Shown here: in pieces, positions 32,223 to 43,100 of the stretch
How the letters are laid out: each line of letters starts with the position of its first letter
How positions within the stretch are numbered: the stretch's first letter is position 1
Origin: Pseudomonas fluvialis
GTDB lineage: Bacteria > Pseudomonadota > Gammaproteobacteria > Pseudomonadales > Pseudomonadaceae
Assembly: GCF_002234375.1 (NCBI RefSeq)
Contig: NZ_NMQV01000039.1
Location: forward strand, 1 to 64,000
Length of the DNA stretch: 64,000 bases
Direction: 5' to 3'
The notes under the pieces: model-generated
What the model was told of the DNA's origin: nothing
What the model saw: only the letters and a program-made list of their open reading frames with translations
Database searches by the model: none
Position numbers and translations under genes: made by a program

Positions 32223-34826
32223 ATGGGCAAATCGCTGGTCATCGTGGAATCCCCGGCCAAGGCCAAGACTATCAACAAGTACTTGGGCAACCAGTACGTG
32301 GTGAAGTCGAGCATCGGCCACATCCGTGACCTGCCCACCAGTGGTTCGGCCGCAACCAAAGAGCCGGTCAAGCGAGGCAAGGCGGCTGCCGAGGGAGTCG
32401 TGTTGAGCCCCAAGGAGAAAGCCAAACGGCAGTTGTTTGCGCGTATGGGGGTTGATCCCGAGCACGGCTGGAAGGCGCATTACGAGATCCTGCCCGGCAA
32501 GGAAAAGGTCATCGACGAACTGCGTCGCCTGGCCAAGGATGCCGATACCATTTATCTCGCAACCGACTTGGATCGCGAAGGGGAAGCCATTGCCTGGCAC
32601 CTGCGCGAAGCCATTGGTGGTGATGACAGCCGCTACAAACGCGTGGTGTTCAACGAAATCACCAAGAAGGCTATCCAGGAAGCCTTCTCCCAGCCCGGCG
32701 AACTGGACATCAACCGGGTCAACGCCCAGCAGGCGCGACGTTTCCTTGATCGCGTGGTGGGCTATATGGTTTCGCCGCTGCTGTGGGCCAAGATCGCCCG
32801 TGGCCTATCCGCTGGTCGTGTACAGTCGGTAGCGGTGAAGCTGGTGGTCGAGCGCGAGAAAGAGATTCGCGCCTTCGTTCCGGAAGAGTACTGGGAGGTG
32901 CACGCCGATCTCGGTACGGCGAAGAACGCCAATGTGCGCTTCGAGGTGGTGCGCGAGCACGGCGAAGCCTTCAAGCCGATCAACGAAGCCCAGGCCATGG
33001 CTGCGCTGGAAAAGCTTAAGGCGTCCGCCTACCGCATTGCCAAGCGTGAGGACCGGCCGACCAGCAGCAAGCCGTCTGCTCCTTACATCACCTCGACCTT
33101 GCAGCAGGCGGCAAGCAATCGTCTTGGTTTCGGTGTGAAAAAGACCATGATGATGGCCCAGCGTCTCTATGAGGCCGGCTATATCACTTATATGCGTACC
33201 GATTCGACCAACCTCTCGGCCGATGCCGTGGAGATGGTGCGCGGCTTCATCGAGAGCGAATACGGCAAGAAGTACCTGCCGGCCAAGCCGAATGTCTATT
33301 CGAGCAAGGAGGGCGCCCAGGAGGCGCACGAAGCGATTCGTCCGTCTGACGTCAACCTGCGCCCTACGCAGATTTCCGGCATGGAGCGTGACGCGGAGCG
33401 TCTCTACGAGTTGATCTGGCGCCAGTTCGTCGCCTGTCAGATGCCGCCAGCCGAATACCTGTCGACCAGCGTCACGGTCGCCGCTGGCGCCTTCGAACTG
33501 CGCGCCAAGGGACGTATCCTCAAGTTTGATGGCTATACCAGGGCGCAGCCGCAGCAGAGCAAGCCGGGTGAAGATGACGTGTTGCCGGAGATGAGCGAGG
33601 GCGAGGCACTCAAGCTGCTCAAACTCGACCCCAGTCAGCACTTCACCAAGCCCCCTGCGCGCTTTTCCGAAGCCAGCCTGGTCAAGGAACTGGAAAAGCG
33701 TGGCATAGGTCGCCCCTCTACCTATGCAGCAATCATTTCCACGATCCAGGAACGTGGTTACGTGACGGTGCATAACCGCCGTTTCTACGCGGAAAAAATG
33801 GGTGACATCGTTACTGAGCGCCTTAGCGAAAGCTTTGCCAACCTGATGGATTATGGTTTCACGGCAGGCATGGAGGAGCAGTTGGATGGTGTGGCACAAG
33901 GTGCCAGCGACTGGAAGCAACTGCTTGACCAGTTCTATGCCGATTTCCGCAAGAAGCTGGAGGCCGCCGAGTCGGCAGAACAGGGCATGCGTGCCAACCA
34001 GCCGACGCTTACCGATATTGCTTGTCGCGATTGCGGCCGGCCAATGATGATTAGGACCGCTTCCACCGGTGTGTTCCTGGGCTGTTCGGGCTACGCGTTG
34101 CCACCCAAGGAGCGCTGCAAGGCGACCATCAACCTGGTGCCCGGTGACGAAATTGCCGCAGATGACGAGGGCGAGTCCGAGTCACGGGTGTTGCTGGGTA
34201 AGCATCGTTGCCCGATCTGCAGTACTGCGATGGATGCCTATCTGCTGGATGAAACCCGCAAGTTGCATGTCTGCGGCAACAACCCGGACTGCGCGGGTTA
34301 TGAGATCGAGCAGGGGCAGTATCGCATCAAGGGCTATGAAGGGCCGAGCCTGGAGTGTGACAAGTGCGGCAGCCAGATGCAGCTCAAGACCGGCCGTTTC
34401 GGCAAGTTCTTCGGTTGCACCAATGCCAGCTGCAAGAATACTCGCAAATTGTTGAAGAACGGCGAGGCAGCTCCCCCCAAGTGCGAGCCGATTCGTATGC
34501 CCGAGCTGCGCTGCGAGAAGGTCGACGATACCTATGTGTTGCGTGATGGTGCTTCCGGCTTGTTCTTGGCCGCCAGTCAGTTCCCCAAGAAGCGTGAGAC
34601 GCGCGCTCCTCTGGTCATCGAGCTGTTGCCTCACGCCGATGAACTGGACAGCAAGTACCATTTCCTCCTGCAGGCGCCGCAGCGCGATCCTGATGGGCGT
34701 CCGGCGGTGATTCGCTTCAGTCGCAAGACCAAGGAGCAGTACGTGCAGAGCGAGCAGGACGGCAAGCCGACAGGTTGGCGTGCATTCTACGATAATGGTC
34801 GCTGGGTCGTTGAAGACAAGCGCTAG
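32223..34826 (+). CDS. topA: DNA topoisomerase I
   Basis: Type IA topoisomerase relaxing negative supercoils. 867 residues. Toprim domain starts at [15 protein letters not shown] with the DLDREGEA metal site (115-122); the catalytic tyrosine is Y323 in [10 protein letters not shown]. Three C-terminal C4 zinc fingers are visible: CRDC...C...C near 600, CPIC...C...C near 662 and CDKC...C...C near 710, followed by a basic tail. Preceded by an AT-rich TATATATAG element (around 32107), a likely promoter. Confidence 0.97.
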   Translation: MGKSLVIVESPAKAKTINKYLGNQYVVKSSIGHIRDLPTSGSAATKEPVKRGKAAAEGVVLSPKEKAKRQLFARMGVDPEHGWKAHYEILPGKEKVIDELRRLAKDADTIYLATDLDREGEAIAWHLREAIGGDDSRYKRVVFNEITKKAIQEAFSQPGELDINRVNAQQARRFLDRVVGYMVSPLLWAKIARGLSAGRVQSVAVKLVVEREKEIRAFVPEEYWEVHADLGTAKNANVRFEVVREHGEAFKPINEAQAMAALEKLKASAYRIAKREDRPTSSKPSAPYITSTLQQAASNRLGFGVKKTMMMAQRLYEAGYITYMRTDSTNLSADAVEMVRGFIESEYGKKYLPAKPNVYSSKEGAQEAHEAIRPSDVNLRPTQISGMERDAERLYELIWRQFVACQMPPAEYLSTSVTVAAGAFELRAKGRILKFDGYTRAQPQQSKPGEDDVLPEMSEGEALKLLKLDPSQHFTKPPARFSEASLVKELEKRGIGRPSTYAAIISTIQERGYVTVHNRRFYAEKMGDIVTERLSESFANLMDYGFTAGMEEQLDGVAQGASDWKQLLDQFYADFRKKLEAAESAEQGMRANQPTLTDIACRDCGRPMMIRTASTGVFLGCSGYALPPKERCKATINLVPGDEIAADDEGESESRVLLGKHRCPICSTAMDAYLLDETRKLHVCGNNPDCAGYEIEQGQYRIKGYEGPSLECDKCGSQMQLKTGRFGKFFGCTNASCKNTRKLLKNGEAAPPKCEPIRMPELRCEKVDDTYVLRDGASGLFLAASQFPKKRETRAPLVIELLPHADELDSKYHFLLQAPQRDPDGRPAVIRFSRKTKEQYVQSEQDGKPTGWRAFYDNGRWVVEDKR

Positions 34827-34849
34827 GGCGTATTCGAGGAGGCGTGATC

Positions 34850-35374
34850 ATGGCTTACGAGCCGTATACCCGCACCAATCAGAAGTTGCATTTCTGTGGT
34901 CTGGCCTTGGAGAACTGGCTGCGGGCCGAGCGTGACAGCAGCTTTGCTTCTGCTGCGCAGATCCAGGCTGAGCGTGAGGCCGCGTTATTCCACCTGCACG
35001 GCGCGCTGCTTGCGTTGTGCCACGAGATTGCCCATAGCTATCGCCTGCCGGATGCCAGTTGGCCTGCCCTGGAGCATTTTCTCGACGAACATTACCTGAG
35101 TCGCTCGCCTTGTCCTGAGCTGTCCGAACTGTTTGAGCTGAGTCGTCAGTCCGACAGTTGGCTGGCGGGCGCTTGCGCAGCCTATCGTCTACTCCTGTTG
35201 CCACCCCAGGCGCCGCGCAAGATCAAGCAGGATGCCACCCTGGCATTGATTCAGGCGGTCAATCTCGATGAGCAGGAAGACGAGCCGCCGCTGTCCCGCG
35301 AAACTATTCAGCAGTGGCGTGGCCAGTTGAAAGCGCTGGTTTTGCGTTTTCGCGACAGCCTGACGGAAATCTGA
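34850..35374 (+). CDS. DUF6586-like hypothetical protein
   Basis: 174 residues, predicted helical and cytoplasmic, no signal peptide. N-terminal YEPYTRTNQKLHFCGLALENW and later LFHLHGALLALCHEIAHSY look like long amphipathic helices. I recognise it only as a conserved pseudomonad protein that follows topA; function unknown. The ATG at 34850 has GAGGAG upstream (a GTG two codons earlier is also possible). Begins 23 bases after topA, so likely co-transcribed with it. Confidence 0.85.
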   Translation: MAYEPYTRTNQKLHFCGLALENWLRAERDSSFASAAQIQAEREAALFHLHGALLALCHEIAHSYRLPDASWPALEHFLDEHYLSRSPCPELSELFELSRQSDSWLAGACAAYRLLLLPPQAPRKIKQDATLALIQAVNLDEQEDEPPLSRETIQQWRGQLKALVLRFRDSLTEI

Positions 35375-35438
35375 GGCTGGCTGGGGTTTGCCGGGCGAGT
35401 GCTGATACAATGCTCGGCCTTTTGCGGAGAGCGCCTGG

Positions 35439-35681
35439 ATGTCTACGTCATTTCTGGAAATCGTCGAGTTGCCTGATGGGCGTATCGTGCTGCGTCGCGC
35501 CGAAGATGAAGTGACGTTGGTAACTCTGGATTTTTCTGCAGATGCACGCGCCTTTCTGCAGGGGCAGCATATCGAAGTCGCCAAGGCGATGTTCAATGTG
35601 GGTGTGCAGATGGCGGGTCGCCTGGCCGAGGGCGAAGGCGAGTGGCATAGCGAGGACGAAGGGCCGCGCGTACTGCACTAA
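35439..35681 (+). CDS. Hypothetical 80-residue protein
   Basis: Short acidic protein, FLEIVELPDGRIVLRRAEDEV then a helical segment AKAMFNVGVQMAGRL and an acidic tail. No signal peptide or known motif. A TACAAT at 35406-35411 (about 28 bases upstream) suggests its own promoter, and GGAGAG precedes the ATG. Conserved next to topA and lexA in pseudomonads as far as I recall; role unknown. Convergent with lexA. Confidence 0.85.
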   Translation: MSTSFLEIVELPDGRIVLRRAEDEVTLVTLDFSADARAFLQGQHIEVAKAMFNVGVQMAGRLAEGEGEWHSEDEGPRVLH

Positions 35682-35691
35682 AGGGCTGCTG

Positions 35692-35714
35692 GGGCGGAAT
35701 TTACCGTTCCGCCC
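35692..35714. terminator. Hairpin between the small gene and lexA
   Basis: GGGCGGAA / TTCCGCCC, perfect 8-bp stem with a 7-base loop, in the 44-bp gap between convergent genes. It lacks a clear U-run, so termination efficiency is uncertain. Confidence 0.5.
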
Positions 35715-35725
35715 GTCTCGCCGGG

Positions 35726-36337
35726 TTAGCGACGGATTACCCCGACGCTGAGCCCTTCGATGCTCAGGGATTGCTGACTCAGGTCGACCTTGATGGGCTG
35801 GAATTCCGGGTTTTCCGCCAACAGCCAGACCAGATTGCCTTCGCGCTTGAAGCGCTTGACCGTTACTTCGTCATCGATACGGGCGACGACCACCTGGCCG
35901 TTACGCACATCCTGAGTACGGTGTACGGCCAGCAGGTCGCCGTCGAGAATGCCAATATCCTTCATGCTCATGCCACTTACACGTAACAGATAGTCGGCCC
36001 TCGGGTGGAAAAACTCCGGGCTGATGCGGCAGGATTCTTCAATGTTCTGTTGCGCAAGAATGGGTGCTCCGGCGGCCACTCGACCGATGACCGGCAGGCT
36101 CTGTTCGTCGCGCTCCTCGCTTTCAAAGCCAGGAATGCGGATGCCCCGCGAAGCGCCCGGAATCATTTCGATGGCGCCCTTGCGGGCCAGGGCCTTGAGG
36201 TGTTCCTCCGCAGCGTTGGGTGACTTGAAGCCTAGATGCTGGGCAATTTCCGCGCGGGTAGGTGGGTAGCCGCTGTCTTCTAGGTAGCGTTTGACGAAAT
36301 CAAGGATTTCGCTTTGCCGGGGGGTTAGCTTGATCAT
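35726..36337 (-). CDS. lexA: LexA repressor
   Basis: Repressor of the SOS regulon; self-cleaves when RecA filaments form. 203 residues: N-terminal winged HTH (about 1-70), cleavage site Ala89-Gly90 in RVAAGAP, catalytic Ser124 in SGMSMKD and Lys161 in VTVKRFK, all matching E. coli LexA with a five-residue offset. Two SOS boxes lie just upstream, so it is autoregulated. No sulA gene follows it; the next gene is convergent. GAGG lies five bases before the ATG. Confidence 0.98.
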   Translation of the reverse strand: MIKLTPRQSEILDFVKRYLEDSGYPPTRAEIAQHLGFKSPNAAEEHLKALARKGAIEMIPGASRGIRIPGFESEERDEQSLPVIGRVAAGAPILAQQNIEESCRISPEFFHPRADYLLRVSGMSMKDIGILDGDLLAVHRTQDVRNGQVVVARIDDEVTVKRFKREGNLVWLLAENPEFQPIKVDLSQQSLSIEGLSVGVIRR

Positions 36338-36345
36338 GGCGGCCT

Positions 36346-36361
36346 CTGTTTTTTTATACAG
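36346..36361 (-). promoter_or_regulatory. LexA (SOS) box 1 of lexA
   Basis: CTGTATAAAAAAACAG on the minus strand, a perfect CTG-N10-CAG with the AT-rich core of gammaproteobacterial SOS boxes, nine bases upstream of the lexA ATG. Confidence 0.92.
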
Positions 36362-36364
36362 TGG

Positions 36365-36380
36365 CTGTGATTATATCCAG
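36365..36380 (-). promoter_or_regulatory. LexA (SOS) box 2 of lexA, overlapping the -10
   Basis: CTGGATATAATCACAG on the minus strand, second CTG-N10-CAG, 19 bp from box 1. It contains a consensus TATAAT (36370-36375), so LexA binding here would directly block the promoter. Confidence 0.9.
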
Positions 36381-36447
36381 TACCCTTGCCAGAACAAGCC
36401 TGTAGCGGTTATTTAGCGCTAGCTGGAAGTGGCGCACGGGTCATGGC

Positions 36448-36477
36448 TTGACAAGCCAGTCGCCTGAAACGTATGTT
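36448..36477 (+). promoter_or_regulatory. psrA promoter
   Basis: TTGACA (36448-36453), 18-bp spacer, TATGTT (36472-36477). The -10 lies within the first PsrA-type palindrome. Confidence 0.65.
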
Positions 36478-36492
36478 TCAAACAAGTGTTTG
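36466..36492 (+). promoter_or_regulatory. Two PsrA-type operators
   Basis: GAAAC-GTAT-GTTTC (36466-36479) and CAAAC-AAGT-GTTTG (36479-36492), both fitting the published PsrA motif G/CAAAC-N(2-4)-GTTTG/C, sharing one base. They cover the -10 and the region just before the psrA ATG, consistent with negative autoregulation. Confidence 0.85.
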
Positions 36493-36506
36493 TCAGGCGT
36501 GGACTC

Positions 36507-37208
36507 ATGGCTCAGTCGGAAACTGTAGAACGTATCCTGGATGCAGCGGAACAGCTGTTTGCCGAAAAGGGGTTTGCAGAGACTTCGCTGCGCCTGATTA
36601 CCAGCAAGGCAGGTGTCAATCTGGCAGCTGTCAACTATCACTTCGGTTCGAAGAAGGCGCTGATCCAGGCGGTCTTCTCGCGATTCCTCGGGCCTTTCTG
36701 CATCAGCCTGGAGCGTGAGTTGGATCGGCGCATGGCCAATCCGGATAACAAACCACAACTGGAAGCCCTTCTGGAGCTGCTGGTCGAGCAGGCGTTGGCC
36801 GTCAAGCCGCGCAGTGGCAACGACCTGGCCATCTTCATGCGTCTGCTGGGGCTGGCGTTCAGTCAGAGCCAGGGGCACCTGCGCAAGTACCTCGAAGAAG
36901 TCTACGGCAAGGTCTTCCGTCGCTACATGCTGCTGGTGCATGAGGCGGCACCGCGTATTCCACCCCTGGAGCTATTCTGGCGGGTGCATTTTATGTTGGG
37001 TGCTGCAGCATTCAGCATGTCCGGGATCAAGGCCTTGCGCGCCATGTCCGAGGCTGATTTCGGAGTCAACACCTCGCTGGAGCAGGTGATGAGTCTGATG
37101 GTGCCTTTCCTGGCCGCCGGCATGCGTGCAGAGGCTGCACTCAACGACCCCCAGCTGGCTGCAGCGGTGCTGCGTCCGCGCAAGCCGCAGCCTGCTGCGA
37201 AAGGCTGA
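36507..37208 (+). CDS. psrA: TetR family regulator PsrA
   Basis: TetR-type repressor/activator that in Pseudomonas senses long-chain fatty acids and controls rpoS, fad genes and its own promoter. 233 residues from MAQSETVERI, with a TetR HTH (about 5-55: ILDAAEQLFAEKGFAETSLRLI, VNLAAVNYHFGSKKAL) and a C-terminal ligand domain. The frame extends seven codons upstream into the operator, so the ATG at 36507 is preferred. Divergent from lexA. Confidence 0.94.
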   Translation: MAQSETVERILDAAEQLFAEKGFAETSLRLITSKAGVNLAAVNYHFGSKKALIQAVFSRFLGPFCISLERELDRRMANPDNKPQLEALLELLVEQALAVKPRSGNDLAIFMRLLGLAFSQSQGHLRKYLEEVYGKVFRRYMLLVHEAAPRIPPLELFWRVHFMLGAAAFSMSGIKALRAMSEADFGVNTSLEQVMSLMVPFLAAGMRAEAALNDPQLAAAVLRPRKPQPAAKG

Positions 37209-37264
37209 GCAAGCCCGAGGTAAAGCGGTAGGCTTGCTGATGCCCTTGGGCTAAGCTTGGCGCC

Positions 37265-37807
37265 ATGCTTGCTCTTGACCTGCTGCACATCTCTCTCGCC
37301 GATCAAATACTCTATGGCTTCATGGACGGGCGCCTTTGCGTGCGCCTGCCGGTGTCCACCGGGCGAGCCGGTGCGGGGGAACGCAATGGCTCCGGCTGCA
37401 CCCCGCGAGGCTGGCATCAGGTGCGTGCACGTATCGGTGACGGCCTGCCGCTGGGGGCGGTGTTGCGTGGCAGGCGCTGGACTGGCGAGGTATACAGTGC
37501 CGAGCTGCAGGCCGCTCACCCCGAGCGGGACTGGATTCTCACGCGGATTCTCTGGCTCAGTGGCTGTCAACCGGGCTACAACCGCTTGGGCAGCGTGGAT
37601 ACCTTCCGTCGCTATATCTACATCCATGGCACTCCGGACAGCGAGCCGCTCGGCGTGGCGCTGTCACATGGCTGTGTGCGGATGAACAACGCTCAGTTGG
37701 TCTGGTTGTTCGAACGGGTGCCTGCCCACTGTCGGGTATTGATCGACGAGGCCGCTTGCCCGCAATGGGCCGGCAGGTGGCTGATGGCTGACGAGGATAT
37801 GAAATGA
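37265..37807 (+). CDS. L,D-transpeptidase (YkuD domain) without signal peptide
   Basis: 180 residues with a YkuD catalytic domain: H121 in YIYIHGTP, and SHGCVRM with nucleophile C137. No signal peptide or transmembrane segment is visible at the N-terminus (MLALDLLHISLADQILYGF), unlike periplasmic cross-linking enzymes. Its stop overlaps the nagZ start (ATGA), coupling it to a cytoplasmic murein-recycling enzyme. Could act on cytosolic muropeptides or be exported by a route not seen here. Confidence 0.9.
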   Translation: MLALDLLHISLADQILYGFMDGRLCVRLPVSTGRAGAGERNGSGCTPRGWHQVRARIGDGLPLGAVLRGRRWTGEVYSAELQAAHPERDWILTRILWLSGCQPGYNRLGSVDTFRRYIYIHGTPDSEPLGVALSHGCVRMNNAQLVWLFERVPAHCRVLIDEAACPQWAGRWLMADEDMK

Positions 37808-38814
37808 GTGAAACCCTGCAGGGCGCGTTGATGCTGGATATCGCCGGAACCTGGCTGTGTGCCGAGGATCGGCAGATTCTTCGCCAGCCCGAAGTAGGTG
37901 GTGTGATTCTGTTTGCCCGGAATATCGAAACGCCGTGCCAGGTACGTGAGTTGTGCGCAGCAATTCGTCGTCTGCGCCCGGACGTGCTGCTGGCGGTTGA
38001 TCAGGAAGGTGGGCGCGTGCAGCGTCTGCGCCGTGGTTTTCAACGTTTGCCGTCGATGGCCTCGTTTGCCAGCCTGGCCCAGGCTGAGCAGCTGGCAGAG
38101 GATTGCGGCTGGCTGATGGCCAGTGAAGTACTGGCAGCCGGGCTGGATCTGAGTTTTGCGCCGGTACTGGACTTGCAACATGGGCGCAGCGCAGTGATTG
38201 GTGAGCGTGCCTTCAGTGGCGATGCCGAGCAAGCGATTACCCTGGCCGGCGCCTTTATCCGCGGCATGCATGCGGCAGGTATGGCGGCAACCGGCAAACA
38301 TTTTCCCGGGCATGGCTGGGCCGAGGCCGACTCCCATGTGGCGATGCCGCGGGATGAACGTAGCCTTGCCGAGATTCGCCGCGTCGACCTGCAACCTTTT
38401 GCCCGCCTGGCCGGGGTACTGGATGCCGTCATGCCGGCGCATGTCATCTATCCTCAGGTAGACGAGCAGCCGGCCGGTTTCTCGCGGCGCTGGCTGCAGG
38501 ACGTATTACGCGGCGAACTGGGCTTTACCGGCGTGTTGTTCAGCGATGACTTGTCGATGACTGGCGCGCAGGTGGCAGGCGATGCCGGGCAGCGTATCGA
38601 GGCGGCGCTGCGCGCCGGCTGCGATATGGGCCTGGTATGCAATGATCGTGGTGCTGCCGAGTGTGCCCTGCAGCGCCTACAGCATTTACGCCTGCACACG
38701 CCGACACGCTTGGCGCATATGCGCCGCCGGGCTTTCATGGGCCCGGCCTATAAGGAACATCCCCGCTGGCTGGCGGCGCTGGCACGGCTACGTGCTGCTG
38801 GCCTGATCGCATAA
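37804..38814 (+). CDS. nagZ: Beta-N-acetylhexosaminidase NagZ
   Basis: Glycoside hydrolase family 3 enzyme that removes GlcNAc from 1,6-anhydro-muropeptides in the cytoplasm during peptidoglycan recycling; its product controls AmpC induction in pseudomonads that have ampR. 336 residues. Conserved KHFPGHGWAEADSHVAMP (about 162-179) with the mobile catalytic His, and the nucleophile Asp in FSDDLSM (near 245). Translationally coupled to the upstream L,D-transpeptidase; 12 bases before the phosphorylase gene. Confidence 0.96.
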   Translation: MSETLQGALMLDIAGTWLCAEDRQILRQPEVGGVILFARNIETPCQVRELCAAIRRLRPDVLLAVDQEGGRVQRLRRGFQRLPSMASFASLAQAEQLAEDCGWLMASEVLAAGLDLSFAPVLDLQHGRSAVIGERAFSGDAEQAITLAGAFIRGMHAAGMAATGKHFPGHGWAEADSHVAMPRDERSLAEIRRVDLQPFARLAGVLDAVMPAHVIYPQVDEQPAGFSRRWLQDVLRGELGFTGVLFSDDLSMTGAQVAGDAGQRIEAALRAGCDMGLVCNDRGAAECALQRLQHLRLHTPTRLAHMRRRAFMGPAYKEHPRWLAALARLRAAGLIA

Positions 38815-39564
<750 letters not shown>

Positions 39565-39619
39565 GGGCTGTCTGGCGTGGGCCGAGGCGTCGCGCTCGGC
39601 CTCAAGCCTGTTCAGCGTG

Positions 39620-40147
39620 CTATAGGCCGCTGATGCGTACCAGCAATCCCAGGCTGGTGTGATCCAGATAATGCAGGCGGCCAACGCGTAGGCGTGCCTG
39701 TTGCTGCAGTTGCTGGCTGTTTTGTAGCAGGCCGTTGCTGGCGAACTGGCTGACCCAGAAATGTGCTTGCGCCTGTACCTGATCGTCCGACTGGCGAAGG
39801 GTAAGCGTGCCTTGCACCGGATAATGGCCGCCCAGTTGCGCCTTGCCTTCATGGAGCGTCACACGCAGCGGCTGGCTCGACAGCGTCTGTTTCCAGCTCC
39901 GTTGCAGGATGACCTGATAATCCCCTTGTTGCGCCAGTTTGTTGAGGGTCTCCTGCATGGGCAGGCTGGCCGGGCTTGGCGTGATGCTCTGGCCACCTGC
40001 GGCCCAATCATCCGGCGGTAACTGGCTGCTGGGAATGACCTCGCCAGCCTGGCGGAACAGGATCAGTTCGACCAGATACAGCGGTTCGGCCAGGGCGGCC
40101 GGGCACAGCAGGCTGAGTAGCAGGAGCAGGGCAGGGCGTCGTAACAT
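39620..40147 (-). CDS. csiV: CsiV family protein
   Basis: 175 residues with a signal peptide (about 1-20, ending PAALA), so periplasmic or peptidoglycan-associated. The family (peptidoglycan-binding protein CsiV) works in Vibrio with LpoA on penicillin-binding protein 1A; in Pseudomonas its role is less known. Visible pattern: YLVELILFRQ at the mature start, YQVILQRSWKQTL in the middle, and a C-terminal LHYLDHTSLGLLVRI. Lies 13 bases downstream of mfd on the same strand. Confidence 0.88.
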   Translation of the reverse strand: MLRRPALLLLLSLLCPAALAEPLYLVELILFRQAGEVIPSSQLPPDDWAAGGQSITPSPASLPMQETLNKLAQQGDYQVILQRSWKQTLSSQPLRVTLHEGKAQLGGHYPVQGTLTLRQSDDQVQAQAHFWVSQFASNGLLQNSQQLQQQARLRVGRLHYLDHTSLGLLVRISGL

Positions 40148-40160
40148 GATGCATGTGTCC

Positions 40161-43100
40161 TTAGGAGCTAACGGTCAGCCGATCAAGCAGGGCTTCCAGG
40201 GTGTTGAAGCGCTCTTCGCCGCGTTCCATGGGTACTTGGAACTTGAACAGGGTGGCGCCTTCGAATTTGTAGCGGTTGGGCTGGCTCTGGATCAGCTTGA
40301 TCAGCACCAGCGGGTCGACGCAGGTGTCGGCGGCAAACTCGAGACGCCCGCCCTGGGGCCCGGCGTCGATCTTCTTGATGCCGAGCTTCTCCGCCTGCAG
40401 CTTGAGCAGGGTCAGGCGCATCAGGTTCTTGGTCGGCTCCGGCAGCAGGCCGAAGCGGTCGATCATCTCCACCTGCAATTCCTTCAGGCCGTCTTCGTCG
40501 GCGGCCGAGGCGATGCGCTTGTAGAGGATCAGGCGGGTATGCACGTCCGGCAGGTAGTCGTCGGGAATCAATGCCGGCACGCGCAGGTTGACCTCCGGCC
40601 CACCGCCCAGCGGTTGCTCCAGGTTCGGCTGCTCGCCCTTGCGGATGGCTTTGACGGCCCGCTCCAGCATTTCCATATAGAGGGTGAAGCCGACTGCCTG
40701 GATCTGCCCGCTCTGGCCGTCGCCGAGCAGTTCGCCAGCGCCGCGGATTTCCAGGTCGTGGGTGGCCAGGACGAAGCCGGCACCTAGATCCTGGGCGTTG
40801 GCGATGGCCTCCAGGCGCTTCTGCGCGTCTTCGGTCATGCCCTTGCGTGGCGGGGTGAGCAGGTAGGCGTAGGCCTGGTGGTGGCTGCGGCCGACGCGGC
40901 CGCGCAACTGGTGCAGCTGGGCCAGGCCGAACTTGTCGGCACGCTCGATGAGGATGGTGTTGGCGCTGGGCACGTCGATGCCGGTCTCGATGATGGTCGA
41001 GGCCACCAGCACGTTGAAGCGCTTGTGGTAGAAGTCGCTCATCACCCGTTCCAGCTCGCGCTCGTGCATCTGCCCGTGGCCGATGCCGACGCGTGCCTCG
41101 GGTACCAGGGCCTGCAGGTCGGCGGCGCACTTCTCGATGGTCTTCACGTCGTTGTGCAGGTAGTACACCTGGCCGCCACGCAGCAGTTCGCGCAGCAGCG
41201 CTTCCTTGATCACCGAATCCTGCTGCTCCAGGACGAAGGTGCGCACCGACAGACGGCGGGCCGGCGGGGTGGCGATGATCGACAGGTCGCGCATGCCCGA
41301 CACCGCCATGTTCAGCGTGCGTGGGATGGGGGTGGCGGTGAGGGTGAGAATGTCGACCTCGCTGCGCAGGGCCTTGAGCTGCTCCTTCTGGCGCACGCCG
41401 AAGCGGTGCTCCTCGTCGATGATGCACAGGCCGAGGTCCTTGAAGCGCACATCGTCCTGCAGCAGCTTGTGGGTGCCGATGACGATGTCGATCTTGCCCT
41501 CGGCCAGCTTGGCCACCGCCTCGTTGACTTCCTTGGCGGTCTTGAAGCGGCTCATTACCTCCACGGTTACCGGCCAGTCGGCAAAGCGGTCGCGGAAGCT
41601 GTTGTAGTGCTGCTGGGCGAGCAGGGTGGTGGGCACCAGCACCGCCACCTGCTTGCCGCTGTGTACGGCGATAAAGGCCGCGCGCATGGCCACCTCGGTC
41701 TTGCCGAAGCCGACGTCGCCGCAGACCAGGCGATCCATTGGCTTGCCGGCCAGCATGTCGGCGCGCACCGCGTCGATGGCGGCCTGCTGGTCCGGGGTTT
41801 CCTCGAAGGGAAAGCCGGCGCTGAAGGTGGCGTAGTCGACGGCCGGATCCCTGAACGCATGGCCCTCGCGGGCGGCGCGGCGGGCGTAGATATCCAGCAG
41901 TTCGGCGGCTACGTCGCGCACCTGCTCGGCGGCCTTGCGCTTGGCCTTCTGCCAGGTCTCCGAGCCGAGGCGGTGCAGCGGCGCCAGGGCGTCGTCGCTG
42001 CCGGTGTAGCGGGCAATCAGGTGCAGGCTGGCCACCGGCACGTAGAGCTTGGCTTCCTCGGCGTACATCAGGGCAAGGAATTCGGCGGCCTGGCCATCGA
42101 ATTCCATGGTCACCAGGCCCAGATAGCGACCGACGCCATGGTCGATATGCACTACCGGCGCGCCTTCGCGCAGCTCGGTGAGGTTCTTGATCACGTTGTC
42201 GCCGCCGTCGCGCGACTTCTCGCGGCGGCGACGCTGCATCACCCGTTGGCCGAACAGCGGGCTTTCGGCGATCAGGGCGATCTGGTCGAGCAGCAGGCCT
42301 TCGTCCAGCGGGGCGATGCAGATGGCCAGGCGCTCGCGGCTGGCGGTGAATTCATGCCAGTTGGCCACTTCCAGCGGCTTGAGCTTGAGGCGTGCCAGCA
42401 GCTCCAGCAGCACCTCGCGGCGGCCGGCGGACTCGGCGCAGAACAGCACGCGGCCCGGATATTCCTCGATAAAGCGACGCAGCGCGGCCAGCGGCTCGCT
42501 GGCCTTGGCCTGGATGGCCAGGTCGGGCAGGGCGCGGGCGTCGAAGCGCTCGCGGCCGACGCCGACCTCGACGTCTTCCTGGCTCACCACCACGCGCGGC
42601 CATTGCTTGAGGCGGGCGAAGCAGTCCTCCACCGGCAGGAAGATGTCGGCCGGTGGCAGCAGTGGGCGTTCCGGGTCGACGCGGCGGTCCTCGTAGCGGG
42701 TGCGCGCATCCAGCCAGAACTGCTCGGCGGCCTGCTCGATGCCCGGCAAGGAGAACACCTGGGTGTCGCCCGGTAGGTAATCGAACAGGGTGCCGGTTTC
42801 CTCGAAGAACAGCGGCAGGTAGTACTCGATGCCGGCCGGGGTGATGCCGGAGGCGAGGTCCTGGTAGATCGGGCAGCGGCGATAGTCGACGTCGAAGCGC
42901 TCGCGGAAACGCCCGCGGAAGTCGGTGACGGCCTTTTTCTCCAGTGGGAATTCGCGGGCCGGCAGCAGGCGGATCGACTCGACCTTGTCCACCGAGCGCT
43001 GGGTCTCGGGGTCGAAGGTGCGCAGCGTCTCGATTTCGTCGTCGAACAGGTCGATGCGGTAGGGCGTCTCGCTGCCCATGGGGAACAGGTCGATCAGCGC

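Noticed and set aside
40878..42776. 632-codon open frame on the plus strand opposite mfd
   Set aside because: It is the antisense shadow of mfd in a high-G+C region (third-position bias keeps stops rare); no start signal and no recognisable domain.
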